Below, in pieces: positions 47,694 to 56,054 of a stretch of 64,000 bases of DNA. The position numbers and the translations under genes were made by a program. The stretch comes from Paraplanobispora takensis (GTDB lineage: Bacteria; Actinomycetota; Actinomycetes; Streptosporangiales; Streptosporangiaceae): the NCBI RefSeq assembly GCF_016863195.1, contig NZ_BOOK01000029.1, positions 147,900-211,899 of the forward strand, in the 5' to 3' direction. Numbering within the stretch: position 1 is the first letter of the stretch; each line of letters begins with the position of its first letter. The notes below the pieces were generated by a model. It searched no databases. It saw only the letters and a list, made by a program, of their open reading frames with translations, and was not told the origin of the DNA.

Positions 47694-49961
47694 ATGAGGG
47701 TCGACGAGCTCATGCGGGAGGCGCCGCCCGCCCCCGTGCTCCTGCGCCGCCTGGGACACACGCTGGTCAGGCGGCGCCGCGCGGTGCTGGTCCTGTCGCT
47801 GCTGGCGACGCTGGCCATGGGCCTGCTCGCGGCCCAGGCGGTGGCGGGTTTCTCCCTGGCGCGCTTCGAGGCGCCCGGCTCGGAGTCCGACCGGGCGGCC
47901 GGCGAGCTGGCCCGGCGGTTCGGGACCGGCAGCGTGGACCTGGTCCTGCTCGTCACCGCCAGGAGCGGCGACGTGGACGCCCCGGCCGTCACCGCCGCCG
48001 GCCGGGAGCTGACCCGGAAGGTGGCCGCGTCGCGGGGGGTCGCCGAGGCGGCCTCCTACTGGACGCGCGGCAACCCCGCGACCCTGCGCAGCCGGGACGG
48101 CCGGCACGCCCTGGTCGTGGCGCGCATCCCCGGAGACGCCGGCACCGTCCGCTCGCGGATCCTCCCCGCCCTGCTCTCCGAGGTCACCCGGGGAACCGGG
48201 GGAGGCGGCGCCGGTGCCGGTGACAGTGCCGGCGACGGCGTCATCGAGGTGCGGGCGGGCGGCGGCGAGGAGGTGTTCCGCCAGACGGTCCCGCTGGCCA
48301 GGCAGGACTTCGTCCGTGCCGAACTGGTCATCTTCCCGCTGGCCTTCGTGCTGCTCCTGTTCCTGCTGCGCCGTCCGCTCGCCGCCCTCCTGCCGCTCGC
48401 GGCCGGGGTGTTCGCCATGGTGACGGCGCTGGCCCTGCTGCGCGGGGTGCTGGCGTTCGCCGAGGTCTCCACCTTCGCGCTGAACCTCACTCTGGCCATG
48501 GGGCTGGGCCTGGGCGTCGACTACGCGCTGTTCGTGATCTCCCGCTTCCGGGAGGAGGTCCGGGCCGGTCACGACCTCCACGAGGCGGTGGCGCTGAGCG
48601 TCGAGCGGGCCGGCCGCACGGTCGTCTTCAGCGGGGTGACCGTCGCGGCGTCGATGGCGGTGCTGCTGGCGCTGCCGTTCGACTTCCTGCGCTCCTTCGC
48701 CTACGCCGGGATCGCGGTGGTCGCCGGCGGAGTGGCGGGCGCGGTCGTCGTGCTCCCCGCGATCCTCGCGACGGTGGGGCACCGGGTGCTGCCCCGGCCC
48801 GGCCGGGCGCGGCGTCCGGGACATCCGGCGGGACATCCGGGGGACACCGGCCCCGGCGGGTTCTGGCACCGGCTGGCCGTACGGGTCATGAGCCGGCCCG
48901 TCCTGTACGGCGGCGCCGCCGCGCTCGTCCTCCTCCTGCTCGGCTCGCCCTTCCTGGGCCTGCGGTTCGGCGTGGCCGACGACCGGATCCTGCCCGCCTC
49001 CGCGCCCGCCCGGCAGACCCAGGAAGTGATCCGCCAGGAGTTCCCGGCCGAGGAGACCGACGCGCTCCAGGTCGTCTCGGCCGGCCGGGCCACCGGGGCG
49101 GAGACGGCGGAGTACGCCGCGGCGCTGTCCCGGCTGCCCGGCGTGGCGCAGGTCGACTCGGCGGCGGGCTCGTTCTCCCGGGGAACGCGGGCGGGGGAGG
49201 GCGAGCCGGCGCGCTTCACCGGCTCGGAGGGGACGTGGCTGTCGGTGGTCCCCACGGCCGAGCTGATGGCGGCCGACCCGGTCCGCCTGGTGGAGCAGGT
49301 GCGGGCGCTCCGAGCGCCCTTCGCGGTCCTGGTCGGCGGTTACCCGGCCGAGCTGGCGGACTACCGGGCCTCGGTGGTGGACCGGCTGCCGCTGCTGCTC
49401 GGCCTCATGTTCGCGGTGACGTCCGTGATCCTGTTCCTGATGACCGGCAGCGTGCTGATCCCGCTCAAGGCGACGGTGCTCAACCTGCTCAGCCTCGCGG
49501 TGATGTTCGGCACCCTCGTCCGGGTCTACCAGGACGGCAACCTGTCGGGCCTGCTCGGGTTCACCCCCACCGGCAGCCTCGATCCGAGCATCCCCGTCCT
49601 GATGTTCTGCGTGGCCTACGGACTGTCGATGGACTACGAGGTGTTCGTGCTCTCCCGGATCAAGGAGGAGCACGACCGGACCGGGGACACCGTCGCCGCC
49701 GTGGCGGCGGGACTGCGGCGCGGCGCCCCGGTCGTCACCGCGGCAGGGGCCGTCCTGGGCCTGTCCTTCGCCGTCTACGCCACCGCCGAGGTGGTGTTCG
49801 TGCAGATGCTCGGCGTCGGCATGGCGGTGGCCATCCTGGTGGACGCCACGGTGATCCGGGCGATCCTGGTCCCCGCCTTCATGCGGCTGGCGGGACCCGC
49901 CAACTGGTGGGCCCCGCCCCTCCTGCGCCGCCTGCACGAGCGGGCCGGCCTGTCCGGCTGA
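47694..49961 (+). CDS. MMPL/RND family membrane transporter
   Basis: The 755-residue inner-membrane exporter has two six-helix halves, each with a large extracytoplasmic domain after the first helix. Landmarks are GLGLGVDYALFVISRFREEV (helix 4 signature, first half), YGLSMDYEVFVLSRIKEEHD (second half) and SMAVLLALPFDFLRSFAYAG. MMPL proteins export lipids, siderophores or drugs by proton motive force. The cargo is unknown. ATG 47694 is two codons after a GTG that may also serve. Control by the divergent TetR is strongly suggested. Confidence 0.92.
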   Translation: MRVDELMREAPPAPVLLRRLGHTLVRRRRAVLVLSLLATLAMGLLAAQAVAGFSLARFEAPGSESDRAAGELARRFGTGSVDLVLLVTARSGDVDAPAVTAAGRELTRKVAASRGVAEAASYWTRGNPATLRSRDGRHALVVARIPGDAGTVRSRILPALLSEVTRGTGGGGAGAGDSAGDGVIEVRAGGGEEVFRQTVPLARQDFVRAELVIFPLAFVLLLFLLRRPLAALLPLAAGVFAMVTALALLRGVLAFAEVSTFALNLTLAMGLGLGVDYALFVISRFREEVRAGHDLHEAVALSVERAGRTVVFSGVTVAASMAVLLALPFDFLRSFAYAGIAVVAGGVAGAVVVLPAILATVGHRVLPRPGRARRPGHPAGHPGDTGPGGFWHRLAVRVMSRPVLYGGAAALVLLLLGSPFLGLRFGVADDRILPASAPARQTQEVIRQEFPAEETDALQVVSAGRATGAETAEYAAALSRLPGVAQVDSAAGSFSRGTRAGEGEPARFTGSEGTWLSVVPTAELMAADPVRLVEQVRALRAPFAVLVGGYPAELADYRASVVDRLPLLLGLMFAVTSVILFLMTGSVLIPLKATVLNLLSLAVMFGTLVRVYQDGNLSGLLGFTPTGSLDPSIPVLMFCVAYGLSMDYEVFVLSRIKEEHDRTGDTVAAVAAGLRRGAPVVTAAGAVLGLSFAVYATAEVVFVQMLGVGMAVAILVDATVIRAILVPAFMRLAGPANWWAPPLLRRLHERAGLSG

Positions 49962-49974
49962 TCCGCGGGGAAGC

Positions 49975-51729
49975 TCAGGTCGCGATGTCCAGTCCGTGGC
50001 CGATGGGGAACAGCGGGTCCGCGGTGTCGCCCGGCACGTCGGAGCGGCTGCTCCGGACCGCCTCCATCGAGCGGGGCAGCTCGAACGGGAGCCGCCCGGC
50101 GGGCGCGGCCCGGCCGAAGACGACGTCGAGCACGGCCCGGTCGTCCGCGCCGTACTCGCCCACGAGAGCGGCGGCGCGCTCGGCGATCTCCGGGATGACC
50201 GCGGGCCGCTCCAGGCGGACGGCCACCACCGTGGGCACCGCCTCCAGCACGGCGAGGATCTCCTTGAGCCGCTCGTCGTCGAAGGCCAGCGACCCGGCCC
50301 GGAAGAACGTCTCGAAGAAGCCGCCGGTGCGCGGCTCGTACGGGGTGGGCAGGCGCAGCAGCGCCACGTCCGCCTCGGCCGGGTCGGCCACCGGTTCGGC
50401 GTACTCGGCGGCGACCGCCGCATCGACGCCCTCGGCGTACAGGCGCGGGCGGCCCCGCAGCGGCAGTACGCCCTCGCCGGTCAGCACCGTCAGGGAGCGG
50501 CGCTGCGCGCTCTCGCCCAGGGCCAGGAACTCCGCGCTGCCCACGATCTCCTCGGCCAGGTCCGGGTCGACGAAGCGGTGCTCGAACAGGCCGAGCCGGA
50601 ACTTCTCGCGCAGCAGCCGCCGGACCGAGGCGTCGATCCGCTCCTCGCTCACCGGCCCGCCGCGCACCAGCTCGACGATCAGCTCCGGGCAGGCCTCGCC
50701 GCCGAACTGGTCCGCCCCCGCATCGATCGCCTTGAGCGCGCGCTCGGCCGGGGTGAGGTGCTCCACGCCCCAGGCCTTGGCCTCCATGCGGTGCGGGCCG
50801 ATGCGGGTGTCGTTGAGCAGTTGCCAGTCGGTGCAGACGATGCCGTCGAAGCCGAGCTCCCCGCGGAGCAGGCCGGTGACGACCTGCTTGTTGAAGCCGA
50901 AGCCCACCTCCTCGTAGGGGGTGCCGACCGGCACGCCGTAGTACGGCATGATCTGCGTGGCCCCGGCGGCGACGGCGGCCCGGAACGGCGCCAGGTGATA
51001 GTCGAAGTTGCCGCCCGGATAGATCTGCTCCTTGCCGTAGGCGAAGTGCGGGTCCTCGCCGTCCTTCTGCGGGCCGCCGCCGGGGAAGTGCTTGACCATG
51101 CAGGCCACGCTCTCCGCGCCGGACCCCGGCCCGCGCATCCCCTCCAGGTAGGCCGTCACCAGGCGCGAGGTCAGCTCGGCGTCGGCGCCGAAGGTGCCGC
51201 CGATGCGCGACCACCGGGGCTCGGTGGCCAGGTCGATCTGCGGGTGCAGCGCGACCCGGATGCCCACGGCCAGGTACTCCCGGCGCACCACGTCGGCGTG
51301 GCGGCGCACCAGCTCGACGTCGCCGACCGCGGCCAGGCCCGTGGTCTCCGGCCACCGGGAGAACGCCCCGGCGAGCATCGCCGTACCGGGGTTGTCGGTG
51401 AAGGCGTGCCGGGGGTCGGTGGAGACGGTGACCGGGATGCCGAGCCGGGTCCCGGCCGCCATCTCCTGCAGGTGGTTGTGCCACATCGCCATCTGCCGGG
51501 GGCCCGCGCCGCCCAGCAGGTTGAAGTGGCTCATCAGCCTGTCCCGCACCATCTCGGTGGTGGTCGCGCCGCCGGGCTGGACGGCCGGGTCCTCGACCGG
51601 GGTGCCGTCGGCGTTCATGGCCAGCATGGTGTGGAACATCAGGCCGGCCTTCTCCTGGAGCGTCATCCGCTCCAGGAGGTCGGCGACCCGCTCCTCGACC
51701 GGCAGCGCCGGGTCCTGATAGGGCGGCAT
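49975..51729 (-). CDS. Glycoside hydrolase family 3 (beta-glucosidase/beta-xylosidase-like)
   Basis: The 584-residue enzyme has the GH3 N-terminal barrel (VEERVADLLERMTLQEKAGL, IPVTVSTDPRHAFTDNPGTA, VKHFPGGGPQKDGEDPHFAY) with the nucleophile Asp301 in GIVCTDWQLL. A shortened alpha/beta sandwich domain follows, ending FPIGHGLDI. No signal peptide is present, so it acts on imported oligosaccharides. It is downstream of a fragmentary MFS gene on the same strand; in related genomes an MFS sugar transporter precedes GH3 here. Divergent double-TetR regulator gene upstream. Substrate (gluco or xylo) is not decidable. Confidence 0.9.
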   Translation of the reverse strand: MPPYQDPALPVEERVADLLERMTLQEKAGLMFHTMLAMNADGTPVEDPAVQPGGATTTEMVRDRLMSHFNLLGGAGPRQMAMWHNHLQEMAAGTRLGIPVTVSTDPRHAFTDNPGTAMLAGAFSRWPETTGLAAVGDVELVRRHADVVRREYLAVGIRVALHPQIDLATEPRWSRIGGTFGADAELTSRLVTAYLEGMRGPGSGAESVACMVKHFPGGGPQKDGEDPHFAYGKEQIYPGGNFDYHLAPFRAAVAAGATQIMPYYGVPVGTPYEEVGFGFNKQVVTGLLRGELGFDGIVCTDWQLLNDTRIGPHRMEAKAWGVEHLTPAERALKAIDAGADQFGGEACPELIVELVRGGPVSEERIDASVRRLLREKFRLGLFEHRFVDPDLAEEIVGSAEFLALGESAQRRSLTVLTGEGVLPLRGRPRLYAEGVDAAVAAEYAEPVADPAEADVALLRLPTPYEPRTGGFFETFFRAGSLAFDDERLKEILAVLEAVPTVVAVRLERPAVIPEIAERAAALVGEYGADDRAVLDVVFGRAAPAGRLPFELPRSMEAVRSSRSDVPGDTADPLFPIGHGLDIAT

Positions 51730-51787
51730 CTTCGAAGGTCCCCTCTAATTTTTCCGAGACAGTGGGCTTTTCCGGGACAGTCAGTGA

Positions 51788-52036
51788 TCAGCGCACCGAG
51801 CGCACGAGCTGTACGGCGAGCGCGAGGTCGACGGCCATGGCGACCATGGCGACCGAGGTCATCATGCCGACCAGGCCGGAGACCCGGGTCCGCTGACGGT
51901 CGGGGACGTGGTCGGGGATGATCGAGGTCGGCGCCGCCAGGGTGGCGTTGACGCCGAGATGGGCGATCGCCCAGCCCGCGGTGCCGTCACCGGGGGCGCG
52001 CACGCCCGCGCCGGTGTCCCCATGAACCTGGGTCAT
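51788..52036 (-). pseudogene. MFS transporter remnant (multiple internal deletions)
   Basis: The 82-codon frame starts properly (AGGAGG four bases before ATG 52036) with MTQVHGDTGAGVRAPG, but no membrane bundle follows. It jumps to GWAIAHLGVNATLAAPTSII and PDHVPDRQRTRVSGLVG, a mid-protein MFS helix and the conserved loop. It then ends with MTSVAMVAMAVDLALAVQLV, a C-terminal helix. These are three pieces of a ~430-residue MFS carrier joined in frame. The product could not be a working carrier. The intact operator and ribosome-binding site show it was the first gene of the GH3 operon. Confidence 0.7.
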
Positions 52037-52103
52037 GGGTCCTCCTCGCAAGAAGCCGGTGGGGGAGAGCTCGCCGGGGCGACGAGTGCGTCAACGGTAC
52101 GTA

Positions 52104-52127
52104 AAAACTTATTGCTTAGTAAGTTTT
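52104..52127. promoter_or_regulatory. Palindromic operator of the double-TetR regulator
   Basis: AAAACTTA (52104-52111) and TAAGTTTT (52120-52127) are exact inverted repeats eight bases apart. They lie between the MFS/GH3 operon and the divergent TetR gene. Confidence 0.8.
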
Positions 52128-52237
52128 CGGAGGAGTGATTCAGGTCACACCGGCGGTCGCGATGGTCGTCCATCCCCAGCTCGCGCCGCCCCTCCTGCGG
52201 TGCGGTCCGCCTGCCGGAGGGGTCATAGGCTGTCCGG

Positions 52238-53632
52238 GTGAGCCCTCGCACCCCCCCGCCGCCGTCCGCGTCCGCCCGTTCCGGCCGTGGCGCGCGCGGA
52301 GGGTACGGAGTCGGCGACGCGCGCAGGCGGCGCATCATCGAGGTCGCGGTCAAGCACTTCGCCGACCGCGGCTACCACGCCACCTCGCTGGCCCGCATCG
52401 CCGAGGAGGTCGGCATCACCCAGCCGGGGGTGCTGCACCACTTCCGGACCAAGGAGCAGCTGATGCTCGCGGCCCTGGAGCACCGCGACGAGCTCGCCTC
52501 CGCGCGGGAGTTCGCCCGCAGACCGCGATCGGCGGCCGAGGCGCTGCGCACGCTGGTTCGCCTGGCGGAGTTCAACGCCTCCCAGCCCGGCCTGGTGCGG
52601 ATGTTCACCACGCTCGCCGGCGAGGCGGCCGATCCCGGCCATCCGGCCCACGCCTACTTCACCGGCCGCTACGCCATGGTGCTCGGCCTGATCGAGGACT
52701 CCCTGCGCGAGGGGTCGCAGAGCGGGGAGCTGCGCGGCGACGTCGACCACGGCGCGATCGCCAGGGAGGTCGCCGCCGTCATGGACGGCCTGCAGATCCA
52801 GTGGTGCCTGCGGCCCGACTCCGTGGACATGGCCGGGCAGTTCCGGCAGTACGCCGAACGGCTGATCCGGTCGATCACGCCGGACGGCCGCGGTCTCGAC
52901 ACGGAGTCCCCCGGTCCCGCACCCGCCGTCGCGCCCGCCCCCGGGACCGGCCCCGCGGGTGTCTCCGGGACGGGCCCCGGTCCCGTGCCCGCTTCGGAAT
53001 CCGATGCCGGGACCGGTCCCGGCGCCGTCGCGCGGGAGCCGGCGGGACCCGGCCGCGGCGCCGTGGAGGAGCGGGCGTCGGGCCGCCGGGCCGGCATCCT
53101 GCTGGCGGCCCTGGAGGTCTTCGCCGAGCGCGGTTTCCGCGGCGCGCCGCTGGCGGCCGTGGCCGAGCGGGCGGGCCTGTCCCAGCAGGGGCTGCTGCAC
53201 TACTTCCCGAACAAGGAGCGCCTGCTCGTCGAGATGCTCGACCTGCGCGAGCGCGTCGACTCGCTGCGCATGCTCGCCGAGGGCGGGGCCTCGCCCAGGC
53301 TGGAGCACATCGTCCAGCTGGCCGAGTACAACGTCACCCGCCCCGGCGTGCTGCAGGCGTTCACCGTGCTGGCGGCCGAGAGCGTCACCGAGGGCCATCC
53401 GGCCCGCGACTACTTCGTGGAGCGCTACGCCAGGATGCGCGAGCTGGCCGCGGCGGCGCTCCGGGCCGAGCTGGGCGAGACCCTGCCGGGCGGCCTGACG
53501 CCCGCCGAGGGCGCGGCCCTCCTGCTCGCCGTCCAGGACGGGGTGCAGCTGCAGTGGCTGCTGGACCCGCAGGCGGTCGGCCTTCCGGCGCTGGTGGAGG
53601 CCTTCGCCAAGCTGTTGCGCGAGGGGGCGTGA
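52238..53632 (+). CDS. Tandem TetR regulator (two complete TetR units in one protein)
   Basis: The 464-residue protein holds two TetR repressor modules. Unit 1 (about 27-215) has RIIEVAVKHFADRGYHATSL, RIAEEVGITQPGVLHHFRTK and a ligand domain. Unit 2 (about 283-464) has GILLAALEVFAERGFRGAPL, AVAERAGLSQQGLLHYFPNK and its own ligand domain. A Pro/Gly/Thr-rich linker of about 60 residues joins them. The units are homologous throughout, including LVRLAEFNASQPGLVRMFTT versus IVQLAEYNVTRPGVLQAFTV, so a gene duplication-fusion is evident. A single chain could act as an internal dimer. It is divergent from the GH3 operon and has a strong palindrome before it. GTG 52238 starts MSPRTPPPP. Confidence 0.88.
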   Translation: MSPRTPPPPSASARSGRGARGGYGVGDARRRRIIEVAVKHFADRGYHATSLARIAEEVGITQPGVLHHFRTKEQLMLAALEHRDELASAREFARRPRSAAEALRTLVRLAEFNASQPGLVRMFTTLAGEAADPGHPAHAYFTGRYAMVLGLIEDSLREGSQSGELRGDVDHGAIAREVAAVMDGLQIQWCLRPDSVDMAGQFRQYAERLIRSITPDGRGLDTESPGPAPAVAPAPGTGPAGVSGTGPGPVPASESDAGTGPGAVAREPAGPGRGAVEERASGRRAGILLAALEVFAERGFRGAPLAAVAERAGLSQQGLLHYFPNKERLLVEMLDLRERVDSLRMLAEGGASPRLEHIVQLAEYNVTRPGVLQAFTVLAAESVTEGHPARDYFVERYARMRELAAAALRAELGETLPGGLTPAEGAALLLAVQDGVQLQWLLDPQAVGLPALVEAFAKLLREGA

Positions 53633-53751
53633 CCGTACACCGCCATCGACGCTATATAACGAATAAATAAAGTCACCTACCGCTTACTCGGCATCATGGT
53701 CCATGCTCACTCCGCGGCGAACCCTCGCCGCGGAGACCTCAGGAGCCCCCC

Positions 53752-54669
53752 ATGAACCTGAACCGACGGCTGGCCGCCGTCCTCGCGGCCGCGTCCTTCC
53801 TCGCGCCCGTCCTGCCCGCGACCGCGGCCGGGGCCACGGCCGCACCCCCACAGAAGACCGGAGCGCGGCAGCCGCTGACCATCCTGCTGAGCAACGACGA
53901 CGGCTACGACGCCCCCGGGATCAAGGCCGTCTTCGACAGGCTCACCGCCGCCGGGCACGACGTCACGATCGTCGCCCCGGCCGTCAACCAGAGCGGGGCG
54001 AGCGTCAAGCGCACCGTGGAGGACGGCCTCCAGGTCACCGCCAGGAAGGTCGCCGACAAGGTCTGGGCCGTCACCGGAACCCCGGGCGACTCGGTCCTGT
54101 TCGGCCTGGGCCACGTCTTCGCCGGGCGCAAGGTCGACCTGGTGGTCTCCGGCACCAACTTCGGCCAGAACATCGGCGCGATCGTCAACAACTCGGGCAC
54201 GGTCGGCGCGGCGATCACCGCGATCGACCTGGGCGTGCCCGCCATCGCGGTGAGCACCGAGTTCGACTCCGCGAACACGCAGAACACGATCGCCAACATG
54301 CCCGCCACCGCCGACTTCACCGTCAAGCTCGTGGAGCGGCTCCGCGACAGGGCCCGGGGCGGGCGCCTGCTGCCCGAGCACGCCGGGCTCAACGTCAACT
54401 ACCCGACCCGTCCCGGTCTGGCCCCGCCGACCGGCGTCGCGCTCACCCGCCAGACCCGCGAGGAGCTGTTCACCCACGGCTACCGACCGGCCGGTCCGGA
54501 CACCTTCACCATGAAGGCCTCCTTCCGTGCGGACGCGACCGGCGAGGCGGGCAGCGACCTGTCCGCGCTGGCCGCGGGCAAGGTCAGCATCACCCCCGTC
54601 GACGCCGACTGGAGCGCCGGCCCGGTCACCTACGCCAGGACCGCGGCCCTCCTGGCGGGCCTGCGCTGA
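53752..54669 (+). CDS. surE: Exported SurE-type 5'/3'-nucleotidase
   Basis: The 305-residue protein has a Sec signal peptide (residues 1-27, LAAVLAAASFLAPVLPATAA), then the SurE fold: ILLSNDDGYDAPGIKAVFDR (metal-binding Asp-Asp), VNQSGASVKRT, VVSGTNFGQNIGAIVNNSGT (Ser/Asn ligands) and GVPAIAVSTEF. SurE removes phosphate from nucleoside monophosphates. Most SurE proteins are cytosolic, so the signal peptide marks an exported subgroup. AGGAG lies seven bases before ATG 53752. A strong terminator follows. Confidence 0.9.
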   Translation: MNLNRRLAAVLAAASFLAPVLPATAAGATAAPPQKTGARQPLTILLSNDDGYDAPGIKAVFDRLTAAGHDVTIVAPAVNQSGASVKRTVEDGLQVTARKVADKVWAVTGTPGDSVLFGLGHVFAGRKVDLVVSGTNFGQNIGAIVNNSGTVGAAITAIDLGVPAIAVSTEFDSANTQNTIANMPATADFTVKLVERLRDRARGGRLLPEHAGLNVNYPTRPGLAPPTGVALTRQTREELFTHGYRPAGPDTFTMKASFRADATGEAGSDLSALAAGKVSITPVDADWSAGPVTYARTAALLAGLR

Positions 54670-54677
54670 CGCCGGCC

Positions 54678-54711
54678 GGCCGAGCCGGCGGGAGGGTCCG
54701 CCGGCTCGGCC
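54678..54711 (+). terminator. Terminator hairpin after surE
   Basis: GGCCGAGCCGGC (54678-54689) pairs perfectly with GCCGGCTCGGCC (54700-54711) around a ten-base loop. It starts nine bases after the surE stop. Confidence 0.8.
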
Positions 54712-54932
54712 CGGTCATCGCGGCCTCCGGCGAGGTTCCCCGGGCCGAGTCCGGCTATCTGGACACGACCAAGGCCGTCGCCGCGCTGACGGACATGCTG
54801 GAGTCGATCGGCCGCAGGATGCGCGAGCGCGTCGAGGCCGCCGGCGAGGCCGACCCCGCCTCGCAGGACATCCTCATCGCCGTCACCCAGGACGTCGAGA
54901 AGCACCACTGGACGATGCAGGCCCAGCGCTGA
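54711..54932 (+). pseudogene. Dps/ferritin-like C-terminal remnant
   Basis: The open frame gives PVIAASGEVPRAESGYLDTT followed by a helix with DMLESIGRRMRERVEAAGEA, then DPASQDILIAVTQDVEKHHW ending MQAQR. This is the fourth helix and tail of a Dps miniferritin. The first ~100 residues with the ferroxidase site are missing. No start codon or ribosome-binding site lies before it; the surE terminator stands directly upstream. It is a gene fossil, probably left by the deletion that placed it behind surE. Confidence 0.75.
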
Positions 54933-55004
54933 CCCGCGGCGCCGGTCAGGCGTACGGCGGCGCCCCGGCGGGGCCGGGAGGACTCCCGTCCCGGGGCGCG
55001 CCGC

Positions 55005-55904
55005 TCACAGTTCGCGGGCCCAGATCTGCTCGCTGAAGCCCTCGCCCGGCTCCTCCCGGAGCAGCTCGAAGCCCGCCGCCTGGTAGATCCGCCGGGCGCT
55101 GACCAGGACGTCCCTGGTCCAGAACATGATCCGCCGGTAGCCGGCCTCCCGGGCGAAGCGCAGGCACTCGTCCACCAGGCGCGCGCCGATGCCCATGCCC
55201 CGGGCCGACGGCTCGACCAGGAGCAGACGGAGCTGGGCCGTCTCGTCGTCCTTGCGCACGCAGAAGACGCATCCGGCCCGCTCGCCGTCCACCTCCGCGA
55301 TCCACCCGGCCTCCCGCCGGGGGTCGTGCTCGTCGGCGTAGTCGGCGACGATCCTGGCCACCAGGGCCTCGAAGTCCCGGCCCCAGCCGTACTCGGCGCT
55401 GTAGAGGACGCCGTGGCGGTGCACCACCCAGCCCAGGTCGCCGGGCCGCGGCGGCCTGATGACGTACGGCTCCCGCCGCGGGGCCCGGCCGAGGATCTCC
55501 TTGATCGTCGCCATGCTCGCGACCAGCCGCCGCCGGTCCTCCCCGGCGATCCCGTGGAGCAGGTCGTGCACGTCCTGCGCCGAGCGCTCGTCGAGGGCCT
55601 TGAAAGTGGCCCGGCCCGTCTCGGTGAGCACGATCACCTGCCGTCGCGCGTCGGCCGCCGACCGCTCGCGGGCCACCAGCCCGTCGGCGGTGAAACGGCT
55701 GAGGATCCGGCTGAGGTATCCGGCGTCGAGCCCGAGCAGCCGCCGCAGCTCACCGGCCTCCATGCGGTCGTGCCGGTCCAGCTCGAACAGCACCCTGGCC
55801 TCGGTCAGGGAGTAGGGGGTGCCGAGCATCCCCTGGTCGAGCACGCCGATGACCTCGGTGTAGAAGCGATTGAAGGCGCGGACCTCCGCCACGTGGTCGT
55901 CCAT
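55005..55904 (-). CDS. MarR-GNAT fusion protein
   Basis: This 299-residue protein combines a MarR winged helix (residues about 1-145; TPYSLTEARVLFELDRHDRM, LLGLDAGYLSRILSRFTADG) with a GNAT acetyltransferase (about 150-299). The latter has the acetyl-CoA loop LLLVEPSARGMGIGARLVDE and terminal AARRIYQAAGF-like motif (SARRIYQAAGFELL). Such fusions are thought to be regulators that also acetylate a small molecule or protein; neither partner is known here. ATG 55904 is preferred to an in-frame GTG-type start at 55919, which would lie in the -10 region. TTGACT-N17-GATAGT lies upstream with a perfect palindrome on the -35. Confidence 0.9.
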   Translation of the reverse strand: MDDHVAEVRAFNRFYTEVIGVLDQGMLGTPYSLTEARVLFELDRHDRMEAGELRRLLGLDAGYLSRILSRFTADGLVARERSAADARRQVIVLTETGRATFKALDERSAQDVHDLLHGIAGEDRRRLVASMATIKEILGRAPRREPYVIRPPRPGDLGWVVHRHGVLYSAEYGWGRDFEALVARIVADYADEHDPRREAGWIAEVDGERAGCVFCVRKDDETAQLRLLLVEPSARGMGIGARLVDECLRFAREAGYRRIMFWTRDVLVSARRIYQAAGFELLREEPGEGFSEQIWAREL

Positions 55905-55927
55905 GCTTGACACTATCAATTATTCCT

Positions 55928-55940
55928 TTGACTCAGTCAA
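55928..55940. promoter_or_regulatory. Palindrome overlapping the -35 of the MarR-GNAT gene
   Basis: TTGACTCAGTCAA is a perfect 13-bp dyad that contains the -35 (TTGACT on the minus strand); GATAGT lies 17 bases on. Self-repression is likely. Confidence 0.75.
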
Positions 55941-56054
55941 GAATTAACGACGACGGGTGGGCACATTACCCGGTGGTAGAGAGGTCCCGGCGGGGGAGGG
56001 CTGCGCTACCTTCGCAGACTGGCTGATAAATCCGATAACTGTGGCGATGGGAGC

